A DNA stretch of 64,000 bases, from NCBI GenBank assembly GCA_029834535.1, contig JAQMWT010000105.1, positions 80,822 through 144,821 of the forward strand, in the 5' to 3' direction. The position numbers and the translations under genes are program-made. Origin of the DNA: Chrysophaeum taylorii (Eukaryota > Sar > Pelagophyceae > Pelagomonadales > Pelagomonadaceae). The notes beneath the pieces were generated by a model. That model was not told the origin of the DNA and did no database searches. It worked only from the letters and a program-made list of their open reading frames with translations. Below are positions 33,003-42,845 of the stretch, piece by piece (position 1 is the first letter of the stretch; each line of letters begins with the position of its first letter).

Positions 33003-34561
33003 ATGTCTTCCTTCCCCTCTCCAAATCCTGCACGTCGGTTACAAGCCATTGCCAAAGAATATCATTCCCTCCGTCAGCTCGGTTGCTGGGATGTTGTTCG
33101 TGTTCCTTCTACTTTTTCTGGCACCAGATATCTGCCCTTTGAAGTGGGTCCACCGCACGAAGTATGAATCTGGCCGCTTCAAATCGTACACTGCTCATCT
33201 CGTTGTCCGCGGTTACACCCAGGTTCACGGCATTGCTTACCACGACACGTACCGTCCTGTAGATGTCATCTCTGCTTTCATACAAGCCCCTGTCTGGCGT
33301 TGCTGTTCACGACTGGGATTTGCATAAGTTGGATGTCAGCTCCGCTTTTATCCAAGCTCCCATTGACGAAGACATCTATGTCTGGCCACCCGAAGGTTAT
33401 GCTCCTCGCCAACCCACCGATGGTTTCAAAATCATTTACACGCACCGTCGCTCTTGGTATGGTTGCAAACAAGCTTGTCGTAATTGGTGGCTTTATTTGG
33501 CACGCTTTCTCGTCAGTGACTGTGGCTTCGTCCGCGGATCTGGTGACACTTGCCGTTACAAGCTCGTGCTTAATTCTACCGTTGTCCTACGTCTCGTTCT
33601 TGTCGTCGATGATCTTCTTGTGGCGCACCCTCGTCCTTGCCTTGGTCATTACCCAGCCTTCTTCCTCCGTTTCCGAACCTTCACTGATGTTAACGAGCTT
33701 GATCTGACCACTTACGTTGGTCTCCGCATTACGCGTGCTCGCGCACAACCAGACTTGACTCCCGCTCCCAAAGTTCTTCCTCTTTCCGCGGCTGCTTCTC
33801 CTGCACCTGGCTCCCCTGCTCACGTCTTCATGGCACGCATCCCTTTTCGTCGTATCTTCCGTTGTGTCTTGTTTATCTCTGTCATGACTCGCCCTGATAT
33901 CACTTGGTCCGTCAATCAGTGTGCGCATTTTTTTTTTTTACACAATCCTGGTACACCCCACTGGCACGCTTTATCCCACACCCTTCGTTATCTCAATGGT
34001 TCTCTAGATCTTGCCCTTCTTCTTGGTCGCGATTCTACCCTTCGTCTCTGTGGTTATTCCGACTCCAGCTGGACCGACGACCCTGATGACCCTGATGACC
34101 GCCACTCCACTACTGACTTTTGTTTTCTCCTTGCTGGCTCTATGATATCCTACTGCTCACGCTCGCAGTACCTGCTCGCCCGCTCCTCTTTTGAAGCTGA
34201 ATTGCTCGCTCTTTACGCCGCTACTGCTGAGCTCTCTTGGCTTCTCAAACTTTTTGATGCCTTTGATCTCCCTCGTCTCACGGTCCCAACGTATGTCGAT
34301 AACACCACCACCGTCACCCAAGTCCGTCTCCAATGTCTCATGCGGCGCACCCGCCATATTGCCATTCGCTTTTACAGCACCGCTGAATATCATCGCACCC
34401 ACATCATTGATCTCCAACACAATCCCCGCCTTGACAACCTTAGCGATATCTTCACCCGTAGTACGGAAGCTCCTCCCTTCCTCCGGCTTCGTGCTCGTTA
34501 CCTCACCTCGCGACTTCGCCCTGATATCTCCTGTCTCTTTCTGCCACACTGCCTCTCCTGA
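33003..34561 (+). pseudogene. Copia-1 reverse transcriptase-RNase H
   Basis: Encodes the Copia RT start (KEYHSLRQLGCWDVV, KWVHRTKYESG, TYRPVD) in two short frames. The long frame 33263-34561 (432 codons) follows: LDVSSAFIQAPIDEDIYV (first catalytic Asp), LVLVVDDLLVAHP (Asp pair intact), MTRPDITWSVNQCA, then RNase H (GYSDSSWTDD, SRSQYLLARSSFEAELLA, VDNTTTVTQV). A partial duplication of the ..SAFIQAP segment at about 33260-33350 marks the frame break between the two parts. A TTTTTTTTT run at 33926 adds residues in NQCAHFFFLHNPG. The RT active-site residues look intact, but the N-terminal frameshift makes it a pseudogene. Confidence 0.8.
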
Positions 34562-34694
34562 CGTCTTCCTTCAAGCTTCTCCTCTGTGAGCGTCTCACTT
34601 ACCCCTTTTTCCCTTCTTCCTTTTCTTTCTTTTCCAGCACCTGTGTGAGGACCTCACTTCCCCCTTTTTCCTTTTCTTTCTTTTCCAGCACCTG

Positions 34695-34842
34695 TGTGAG
34701 GAAGCTATGACACTTACCTCTGCACCACGTCCCCATTATAGTTCTCACATCCCATTTCAGTTGTCTTTAAATGTCGACTGCTAAGAGGGGGGTGTGTGGG
34801 GGGAGCATGAAGGATGTGGGTGGGTCCATTTCAGTTGTCACA
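34695..34842 (+). repeat. Copia-1 3' LTR with inserted LINE scrap
   Basis: TGTGAGGAAGCTATGACACT to GTTGTCACA, 74 bases once the insertion at 34766-34825 and one copy of its 14-base target duplication are discounted. Confidence 0.7.
34766..34825 (-). mobile_element. LINE 3'-end scrap, 60 bases
   Basis: TTTAAATGTCGACTGCTAAG to GGATGTGGGTGGGT, flanked on both sides by CCATTTCAGTTGTC (34752-34765 and 34826-34839), a 14-bp target duplication inside the Copia-1 LTR. The sequence equals the last 60 bases of the LINE at 46386-47465. Confidence 0.8.
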
Positions 34843-34979
34843 GGATATATAATTGCGGAAGGGTAAGGAAAGGAAGCAGAGGGAAAGCCGTATTACGCGG
34901 AGAGAAAACCCTCAAGTAGAAGAAGTGGAAAAGGGGGAGTAAGGAATGCCAGTGTCGTACACATTGTAGTGTAGCGCTC

Positions 34980-35200
34980 TGGACAGGTGACCCAGGCCGC
35001 CGGTCCATCCGGCCTACCCAGGCTATCCAGGCTATCCAGGGTGGCCAGGTGACCCAGGCCGCCGGCTCATCCAGCCTACCCAGGCTATCCAGGCTATCCA
35101 GGGTGGCCAGGCGACCCAGGCCGCCGGTCCATCCGGCCTACCAGGCTATGGGGTAGGGTCGGCGGCCAGATAGCCTATCCAGCCAATCCAGTGTGTCCAG
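34980..35200. repeat. 62-base minisatellite, three copies
   Basis: Three copies of a 62-base unit (CAGGTGACCCAGGCCGCCGG start; at about 34985, 35047 and 35109) containing nested CTATCCAGG repeats. Related ATCCAGGGTG DNA continues at 35570-35640 and, after Gypsy-2, at 43155-43240. The array was therefore one block before Gypsy-2 and the MITE inserted. Confidence 0.75.
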
Positions 35201-35202
35201 TA

Positions 35203-35571
35203 GAGATAGAAAATTCCCATCTAGGGTTAGCCTTACCACCACGCACTAAGAAACCAGAAATCGCTGTGTTATCAACACCGTGCTGCCCTTCGTCGTTAGA
35301 GACAGGACACGGGGCAGCATGCGTACGACCTACGGGCGGGGCCCGTCCTCTCTTCGCCTGCCCCACGCCTCGGCGATGACCCCGACTAGGTCCCGCGTAC
35401 TTATCTCCGCCCGTCAGGCACATCCCTCATACCCCACAAACCCACCCACATCCTTCATGCTCCCACACACACCCCCCCTCTTAGCAGTCGACATTTAAAG
35501 ACAGGACACGGGGCAGCCTACCACTTCTCATCTCTACCGAAGGCGAACACCGTAGAAATTGCTGTTCTCTA
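35203..35571. mobile_element. MITE-like element, copy 2, with nested LINE scrap
   Basis: Ends TAGAGATAGAAAATTC and GAAATTGCTGTTCTCTA, as in the copy at 14279. Flanked by TCCAG on both sides (5-bp duplication) within the ATCCAGG satellite. It carries a LINE fragment at 35319-35498. Confidence 0.65.
35319..35498 (+). mobile_element. LINE 3'-end fragment, 180 bases
   Basis: Equivalent to the reverse complement of about 46386-46570. Both sides carry AGACAGGACACGGGGCAGC (35300-35318 and 35499-35517), a perfect 19-bp target duplication. It ends in GTCGACATTTAA, the common 3' end of the family. It is 5'-truncated, as usual for target-primed insertion. Confidence 0.85.
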
Positions 35572-35645
35572 TCCAGGGTGTCCGGCTTATCCATCCAGGG
35601 TGCCCAGCCTGTTTAGGGTATCCAGTGTATCCAGCGTGTCCTTGG

Positions 35646-35970
35646 TGTGGCGGCAACTCCTGACCGCTAAGCCTAAGGCTTACCCCCCCTCTCTCAAGGC
35701 TTGATACCCGTTCAACGGGACACCTTTCCCGATCTTAGTGACATCATACCTCTCTTTTGTGAGAAGCATTCTTGCTGTATTCTTGTAGTTTCCTTGCTAT
35801 CATATTCCATCTCTCCATCTTGTTGAGAGGCTTGGTGAGCGTGAGCAAGGTGTGTGGCGAGCTTATCCGACCCCGCGTCCGTGTTTTCCTCGTTCAGTGA
35901 GGTCTCGGACGAGTCGGTGAGTACCCCCTTTGTCACCCGGGGGTCGGGAAGTTTTTTCTGTGCCGCCATA
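35646..35970 (+). repeat. Gypsy-2 5' LTR
   Basis: TGTGGCGGCAACTCCTGACC to GTGCCGCCATA. The ten terminal bases are inverted repeats with one mismatch. No clear TATA box was identified. Confidence 0.9.
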
Positions 35971-35972
35971 CG

Positions 35973-35982
35973 TGGTGGAGGA
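35973..35982 (+). promoter_or_regulatory. Gypsy-2 primer-binding site
   Basis: TGGTGGAGGA lies two bases after the 5' LTR, identical to the Gypsy-1 site. Confidence 0.65.
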
Positions 35983-36400
35983 TATGAGATCGTGCGACTA
36001 CATCGGTCGCCGTCGAGCGAGTGCTGCCGTACGTGTTGTATTTCGAGGTCCGGATTTGTACGTGCGCCCTGATCAAGCACACGGAGTTCCATTGGACCGG
36101 TTTGCGTTGAGAATATACGCGAACGTTGTTTGTGTTCGTACGATCCGAGTGACGACGAACACGCGTGCGAGTTGGAATCGCAGCGCATTCTCCCGGGAAT
36201 TGATTTTGGTATAGCTGAACGGTGGAAGCTGTTTAGCGAGTGGGATCGCTACCCACGGGCATTTTTGAATTGCCAGCGGATTGGAATTCCGTGAGTGCTG
36301 TTTTTACAGCGACAGATAGCGTTGTTGGAATCAACGTGAATTACTTCGAGTGATCGGATCCGGACGTGTTTCGAGATTCTTGATCGATATTTGATACAGT

Positions 36401-39076
36401 ATGGAGATAAACGCAGACGTGCGTGAGGAAGAATCTCCTCCAGTTCTTCCCGCCGCCCCTGAGATAGGCCGCGAGGAAGGTGAATTAAGAGAGGCCAAGG
36501 CAGTCGACGTTGCTGACGTGCCCCCTGATGTGCCTCCGGATGCTGCCATTTTTTCGCCGTTGAGTCCAACGACTCCGGATCGTGGCGAGCGTGTTACTAT
36601 TGAGCGCGGATCTGCAGCCCGAATTCGACTTCGTGAAGACCTCGAGCGGAGACGTCGCGAAAATGAACGATTAGCTGAGCTTTTGCTCGTGAAAGGGCTG
36701 AAGCGAAAGAGGAAGCGGCTCGACGAGAAGTTGATATGCTCAATGATGCATTACAGCAAGAGATCGAGACCTTGAAGACCCTACGCGAAGAGGTTGAACG
36801 ATTTCGTCGTGAACGAGATGAATTGTTAGCCGAACGTACGCGTCGGGAGAGTAGCCGCGAACGACCCGTGAGTCGACCCGAACCGGAAACGCCCGTGAGG
36901 CCGCCTGAACCGGAAAGGAACACTGAAACGGGGAATGAACCTCCGCCCCGAGTCGATACGGAGAATGAGGGTAGGGCGGACATTGAGAATGAAAGTACGA
37001 AAATTTACGGGAATTATCGCGGGGAATATCGCAGACGGTTGCCAACGCCTTCGAAAAGGGCAACTTGAGCCGATCCCATCGACCCACTTCCAGTTTGAAG
37101 CCTGATACCTTCAAACTCGTCATCGACGGCCGAGACCAACGGCAATTTAATTTGGATTCGGCGGCGATGATGCATACTTTAGCAGATGACCATTACTCGG
37201 TCGAATATTACGTTATTTACTACCTGTGCATCTACTGGACACCGTTGCACCAATTTTTGAGGAACACTTGCAGAAATACGAGGAGCTCTGCGATGAGCTA
37301 CCACACGGTCCGTCGTTTTACTTGAAATTAGATATTGACGATGAAGAGCATGGAGTCTCGGTTCGTCGTATCCGTCGTCTTAACAAGACGTACTGCGACA
37401 AGATTTTGGATTATTTTAGATCGACTTGCCGACCTCCACGCACGCAGCAGGAGCTGCTTGACAAACTGCGGAAGGTCACCCAGGCTTCAGTTCCGAAGAA
37501 GTCTGGGGAGCGGCACGTCCAAACGTACTGTACCCGATTCCAATCTGAAGCCTTGGAGTTTTGTTCCGTGTCCAGCCGCACGATGGATGATGTCGATATC
37601 CTCGACCAGCTTATCAGTGGATTGACGTCCAAGGAGTTGAGGACCCGTGTGCGGACTATGAGGAGCGGACATCCTGATAGTTACGTGACTTTTAAGTCGA
37701 TGGTAGCGCTTATTACGCGGCTCGAGAACGACTTACGAAAGTTGATGGAGAAGGAGAAGGACCAATGCCCACCTAATCCGAAATCGAATAAACCGCCGCG
37801 ATGGCGCGGAGTTCGAGCTATGGCCTCCGATCAACAAGCCAAGCAAGATGCGGATAAACCGTCTGGGAATACGGACCCGCTGATTTTACGAGATCCTTTT
37901 TTGTGGGGCAAGCGAACGTGCCCGCACTGTGGGTTCTTCTGGACCACCCATGATGAAGATGAACACGGAAATCGCGTAGTTTGCAACCGCGATCCGGATC
38001 GTCATTACTGTGCGATGTGGAAAAGAATTCGTAAGCAGAAGAAGCAGCCCACATCGCGGTCCGATTGGGCAAAGCGTGATGATGCATCTAATGCGAACGC
38101 CACGCACGGATCGGAGCCTTCTCATGAAATTCAAACGGCCGTCATCGATCTTGGAATCACAATGGCGACCATGGTGAGCGAGGTCAGAAGCATCAAGGAT
38201 ACTACGTCGTTTTCTACACGACAGCGAGACGGACGATCACCTTCTAGACGATCGTCACGCCGACATCGAAGCCAGAGCCCTAATCGAAAAGCCCATACTG
38301 CTCAAGACAGCCCGAGTCCTTGCTGTCACCGGAGCTCTAGTCACAATTCGCGCCGGCGCCGACGTCATCGACATTACGATGACGAGTATGACGGAGGCAG
38401 ATATCAGGATAGTTCGGGACATTCGAGCGCATCTTTCGCGTTCAAATCTTTATGCGACGCGCCGCCAATGTCGGGGGTTGTCTTTTACCCGACGGCGCGC
38501 CCTGCCCGAGTCTCCGACGATGTTGCCGATGTCGCTGTGACGAGCAGCCATCGTTTGCAACAGGAGCAACATACCACCAACGCTCGGATCGTTCGGTGGC
38601 CTTCTACATCGTATGTGGAAGCAATGTCAGATGCTACTTGGGATTCTCCGCACTATTGGGAAGACTCAGATTCGGAGACCGACGAACCCATGCCGCAGGT
38701 TCCAGTGTCCCCCCATTCGTCAATGTGCATGTCTTGCAGGGCAGTTCACGATGATGACGTTAGACCTTTTGAGTTGACGTCGGGGACGACGTCTTCTTTT
38801 CCTACGCCCCCCCCCGAGACCGTTTTAGCCGTTTTAGCCGATGTTTTAGCCGATACAGTTTTGGTCGCAGCAGAGCAGACCACAGCGGCGCCGATGGAGG
38901 AGAAGTTGACGGGAATGTCCGATTTGATGGACGAGAAACGACGATTACCAGAAGTTCCTATGCTTCCGCTTCCAACTGATGCGCCGGGGACGGCTCATGT
39001 TTTTTCTGCTGCCCCCCCAGACAATCAAAAGTGGACGTTCCGCCGGATCCTGAACCTGAACAGGAGCCGAAAGTAA
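36401..39076 (+). pseudogene. Gypsy-2 gag polyprotein, frameshifted
   Basis: The frames are 36401-36775 (acidic N-terminus and start of a coiled coil), 36736-37068 (coiled coil, EEVERFRRERDELLAERTR, then a Glu/Pro-rich linker), 37065-37325, and 37226-39076 (616 codons). The last holds the capsid-like part (YFRSTCRPPRTQQELL), the Cys/His cluster (CPHCGFFWTTHDED..C..CAMW, residues about 231-268), an Arg/Ser-rich stretch and an acidic tail. It reads straight into the pre-RT linker because the protease-methyltransferase block is gone. Frame changes near 36720, 37065 and 37220 would prevent a normal Gag product. Confidence 0.75.
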
Positions 39077-41406
39077 GGAGCGAGCCGAATGTGCGCGTCA
39101 AAGGTGAAAAGATCAATAAGAGCCACCCTGAGGTGAGGTTCAAATACGAAGAAAAGTTCGATGTGCCATGGAAGGATGCACCGCGCGATGCGGACGGTGT
39201 ACCGTTACCGCAGATTCCCGAGCACGTCAAGGACAATGATGCGATGAAAGTCGTAATTCCGACGAAGGAAGAAGTTGAAAAGGTTGTTCGAGATCTAGGA
39301 ATTCCCGACAACCCGCATCTGGATGATGATGCGAAGATGATGTTGAGCCATTGCGTGCAATACGCGTGGGCTTTCTTTGATCCGATTATGAGACCCGTGG
39401 ACTCGCCACCGGTTTCTCTACGCTTTAAAGACGCAAACCCACGACCGATCAAGATGACGCCGTATAGGTTGACGCCAGCAAAGCTCGAGTGTCTCAGAAA
39501 GCAGATCACTGAGTGGTGTCGCGATGGAGTCATCCGACCGGCGAACTCTCCGTGGGGATTTCCTGTACTGATGCTGCCTAAGAAAGGAGCAGAGGCCGGG
39601 ACGTCGAATGCTTTTCGTGCTGCAGTTGACTTGCGTCAGCTCGATGATCAGCTGGTCAATGACAGTTGGCCGAATATTCGTCAAGATGATGCTTTGGCTT
39701 TTCTTGCCATGCGCCGTTGGCGGACGAGCATTGATATTCGATGGGGTTATCATAACTTGCGTTTGGACGCCGCTGCTCAGGACGCTGTTACTATGGTTAG
39801 TCCACTTGGAGCCCATAGTTTCTTGCGCTTGCCTCTAGGAGTAAAAGCAGCAGGAGCTCTCTTTTGTAAGCAGATGGCTAGCGATTTGTCCACATGGATG
39901 TATAAGGACTTGGTCGCGTTTGTCGACGATATTATGATGGGATCGGATGAACTCCATCGACATTTACAAGTTTTGATTGAAGTGTTGTGCCATTTAGCAC
40001 AGCGAGGATATAGTGGACGAACTTCGAAGTTCCACCTCCTCAAGGATGAAATCGAGTTTTCGGGACATATTTCGACTCCGGAAGGCTTGAAGCCGAATCC
40101 CAAGACGTTAGAAGCGTTGCAGCAGATGCCGATTCCCGGTACGTTGCCCAATACGTCCCCGAAGACCCAGATTCGATCTTTCATTGGTATGAGCAACTAT
40201 TGCCGCCGATATGTGAAGAATTATTCGAAGATTGTGGAGCCGCTTAGGCGATTGTGTCTTGAAGGCGTTAAGTTTGAGTGGACGCCTGAGTGCCAAAAGG
40301 CATGGGACGCGATCATCGAAGCTTTGGTGGATTCTCGTGGAGTTTATCATCCTGACTACGATCTTCCTTTTCAGATCCGCTCGGATGCTTCCAAGGATGG
40401 TCTGGGTGCGTATCTTTTTCAGCTCGTGGAAATCAAGGACGAAACTGGCAAGGTGACACGAGAGGAACGAGTAATTGAGTATTGGAGCCGAGCTGTGCCG
40501 AAAGAGATGCGGAACTATGAGCCTCGCCGGCTAGAGCTCCTGGCAGTTATTCTGTCTCTTGAGCATTTCCGCTTGTATATTGAAGGTCACAAGACGATCC
40601 TTGAAACAGATCATCGCAACTTGACGTTTTTACGAAAGGCGAAGCACTCGTCTGGGCAGTTGGGTCGATGGGCGATGCGGCTCGCCAATTTTGATCCTGA
40701 ATTGGGTTACAAGCCAGGGAAGTCGCCGGGAATGAGCATCCCTGACTGTCTCTCTCGCAATCCTATAGATCATGTCATCGAGACGGACGAGTTTGGTGAA
40801 CCCTTGAACCACGCGTATCTAGTGTGCCAAGAACTCCCTCGTTCTGTTGATGATGAAGGAGTACCTTTACCTGGGTGCCATGTCATTCTGTCGTTTGTTA
40901 CGACTGAGTTGCCTGTGGAGGAAGAGGAAGAGGAAGAAGACCTCGATGATCCGATGCAATTGGTCACGTCTCATGCTACGAAACAACGTCAGAAGCAACG
41001 ACTTCAGACCCAGCCTAGTATTTTCCGTGATGCCGATGATTACCAAGAGCACATCGACAAGATTTCGGATAATTTGACTTTGGAAGAGATAGCCAAAGAG
41101 CAGATCACTGATGCTACTTGCGAGGACATTCGTTATCGCATGGCTCAGGGCCATTCTCTTCGTCGGTACGGAGCCAATTATCGCTATCAAGTGGTGAAAG
41201 GAGTTCTCTACCGTGCCGCACCCGACTTGCACCCGATGATAGTCGCACCCCGAACTTTACGGACGCGCATCATCCGATTGTACCATGACACACCTCTCAA
41301 TGGTGGTCATATGGGTCGTCAAAGTACAGTGCAGTCGATACTTGAACGTTTTTGGTGGCCTCATATGTCTAATGAGGTAGGTGCTTTTGCATTGCTGGTT
41401 GCATAG
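39031..41406 (+). CDS. Gypsy-2 reverse transcriptase-RNase H-integrase N-terminus
   Basis: A 791-codon open frame. RT blocks are FPVLMLPKKG, AVDLRQLDDQLVND, SIDIRWGYHNLRL (catalytic Asp) and VAFVDDIMMGS (catalytic Asp pair, with FVDD where YLDD or FVDD is usual). The RT tail IRSFIGMSNYCRRYV follows. RNase H shows QIRSDASKDGLGAYLF, EPRRLELLAVILSLEHF (Glu) and LETDHRNLTFL (Asp). Then come an acidic linker and the integrase HHCC start (LYHDTPLNGGHMG, FWWPHMSNEV). The frame ends just before the second Cys pair: a small indel near 41395 moves CKKARTPEPK into the next frame (41406-42845). The catalytic residues of RT and RNase H all look intact. No protease precedes it, so processing would need another source. 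Confidence 0.88.
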   Translation: MDVPPDPEPEQEPKVRSEPNVRVKGEKINKSHPEVRFKYEEKFDVPWKDAPRDADGVPLPQIPEHVKDNDAMKVVIPTKEEVEKVVRDLGIPDNPHLDDDAKMMLSHCVQYAWAFFDPIMRPVDSPPVSLRFKDANPRPIKMTPYRLTPAKLECLRKQITEWCRDGVIRPANSPWGFPVLMLPKKGAEAGTSNAFRAAVDLRQLDDQLVNDSWPNIRQDDALAFLAMRRWRTSIDIRWGYHNLRLDAAAQDAVTMVSPLGAHSFLRLPLGVKAAGALFCKQMASDLSTWMYKDLVAFVDDIMMGSDELHRHLQVLIEVLCHLAQRGYSGRTSKFHLLKDEIEFSGHISTPEGLKPNPKTLEALQQMPIPGTLPNTSPKTQIRSFIGMSNYCRRYVKNYSKIVEPLRRLCLEGVKFEWTPECQKAWDAIIEALVDSRGVYHPDYDLPFQIRSDASKDGLGAYLFQLVEIKDETGKVTREERVIEYWSRAVPKEMRNYEPRRLELLAVILSLEHFRLYIEGHKTILETDHRNLTFLRKAKHSSGQLGRWAMRLANFDPELGYKPGKSPGMSIPDCLSRNPIDHVIETDEFGEPLNHAYLVCQELPRSVDDEGVPLPGCHVILSFVTTELPVEEEEEEEDLDDPMQLVTSHATKQRQKQRLQTQPSIFRDADDYQEHIDKISDNLTLEEIAKEQITDATCEDIRYRMAQGHSLRRYGANYRYQVVKGVLYRAAPDLHPMIVAPRTLRTRIIRLYHDTPLNGGHMGRQSTVQSILERFWWPHMSNEVGAFALLVA

Positions 41407-42845
41407 TGTGCAAGAAAGCTCGTACGCCTGAACCAAAGAGAGCAGGTCTGCTTCAGCAACCGGTGTATGATGGTGATTGTGTCGTACTTTGTATGGATTT
41501 GCTTGGACCTTTGCCCAGTGCTGGTCCCGAGACATATTTCATCGTCTTTTTTGATCCATTTTCTCATTTCTTGATTCTTGACGTACTACACCATAAGACT
41601 GCTGAGTCAATCCTCGAGTCTTTTGTCGCGAATATATTACTCAAAGGTTATCTACCTCAGAGGATTCGTACCGACAATGGGAAAGAGTTCGTCAACAAGT
41701 TGATGGAAGAGTTTTGTCATCTTTTCAACGTTCGGTATAGTACCACGATTCCGTATCATGCTCAGGCTAATCCTGCGGAAAGGGTCAACCGCTTTATCAA
41801 GGCTTTCCTCCGTGCGTGCCTTCAAAACCGCAAGATCACGGAATGGCCCGAATTCGCGGAGTACATTGCTTTCTGTTACAATCGTAAATTTATTCCGGGG
41901 ACTCAGATCTCACCTTTCATGCTTCGTCTTAACCGGCAGCCTTTATTGCCAACCGATTACACGATCATGGATCTTGATGTCCACCGCCTGCCGAAAACTC
42001 GCTCCGATGTTGTGGTAGAGACTCGCGAGAGGCTGAAGTTCTATACCGCTACGGCGAACGAAGCTCGTGAGAAGGCTCTTCGTAAACAACGTCTCGCCTA
42101 TAATGCGGACCATGTTGATGTGGAGTATGAAGAAGGTTTACATGTTCTGCTCTACATCCCTTTTCTTCAGAACAAGCTTCGACCGGAATGGCGCGGTCCA
42201 TTCGTTTTCTTGGAACGCTTTTCCCCGGTCACTTACAGGATTGAGTCTCTTGATTATCCTCCCGATCGCCGTTGCGTTCATGTTAGTCAGATTACCCCTG
42301 TGATGGTTTCTCCAGTGGTCGATCGAGCTGTGCCCAAGCCCAAGGAGACCTTTCGGGATGATTACAAGCATGGTAAGTTCGTTATTTTTCGGATTCCGGA
42401 TAATAAACGGTCCGATTGGCGAAAGAAGATTTATGTCGCTGAAGTTTATGAGCCCTATGATTTTGTGAATGATCGAGTCGCTCTGCATTTCTATGCTGAT
42501 CTCGGTCCCCATGACAAGGTTTCTTATTACAAGCCTACTTCACATCTCTCTACTCGCAAGCTTAAGCCGGAATACAAGGACGTGGACGGTCGCAGTTTCA
42601 CCGACAAGACCAAGGTCAACAACAGTACCTCTCCTTGTGTCACCGACTTCGGTCCGCATGAGATCGATGTGTTGATTCCTAAGTTCACTCTGCGTGGTGG
42701 ACGCGTTCCTGAACGTGTCGTTGAACGTGCCTACAAGAAGATTCGTTCTCGAGATGCTCATTCAGCCAAGGCTCGTGCTTCTCGCCGGACTCGCGGAGGG
42801 CAGCTCGTGTTCTCACCAGGGGAGTCCTGTGGCGGCAACTCCTGA
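41406..42845 (+). CDS. Gypsy-2 integrase core and C-terminal extension
   Basis: A 479-codon frame, opened by the frameshift near 41395. The first ATG given is simply where the frame is entered. The core has the DDE triad in VLCMDLLGPL, RIRTDNGKEF and NPAERVNRF, and THIPYHAQ-type spacing. A GPY/F-like module (LRPEWRGPFVFLERFSPVTY) follows. Then comes a 190-residue extension (KFVIFRIPDNKRSDWRKKIY, then VAEVYEPYD, KPTSHLSTRKLKPE) conserved in all three Gypsy copies. A chromodomain-like targeting role for it is only a guess. The frame ends inside the 3' LTR start. Confidence 0.85.
   Translation: MCKKARTPEPKRAGLLQQPVYDGDCVVLCMDLLGPLPSAGPETYFIVFFDPFSHFLILDVLHHKTAESILESFVANILLKGYLPQRIRTDNGKEFVNKLMEEFCHLFNVRYSTTIPYHAQANPAERVNRFIKAFLRACLQNRKITEWPEFAEYIAFCYNRKFIPGTQISPFMLRLNRQPLLPTDYTIMDLDVHRLPKTRSDVVVETRERLKFYTATANEAREKALRKQRLAYNADHVDVEYEEGLHVLLYIPFLQNKLRPEWRGPFVFLERFSPVTYRIESLDYPPDRRCVHVSQITPVMVSPVVDRAVPKPKETFRDDYKHGKFVIFRIPDNKRSDWRKKIYVAEVYEPYDFVNDRVALHFYADLGPHDKVSYYKPTSHLSTRKLKPEYKDVDGRSFTDKTKVNNSTSPCVTDFGPHEIDVLIPKFTLRGGRVPERVVERAYKKIRSRDAHSAKARASRRTRGGQLVFSPGESCGGNS

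Larger units (their letters stand above)
29744..34842 (+). mobile_element. Copia-1: Ty1/Copia LTR retrotransposon, degenerate
   Basis: A Copia element with a 98-base 5' LTR (29744-29841), gag remnant, minisatellite insertion, RT-RNase H frame and a 3' LTR (34695-34842, including a 60-base LINE scrap). LTR ends are TGTGAG and (C/G)TCACA. No protease or integrase domain is recognisable between 31000 and 33000, so the middle is decayed or replaced. No matching target duplication is seen (CTTAT on the left, GGATA on the right). The 3' LTR is preceded by a C/T-rich tract duplicated in tandem (about 34600-34695), not by the usual polypurine tract. Confidence 0.78.
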
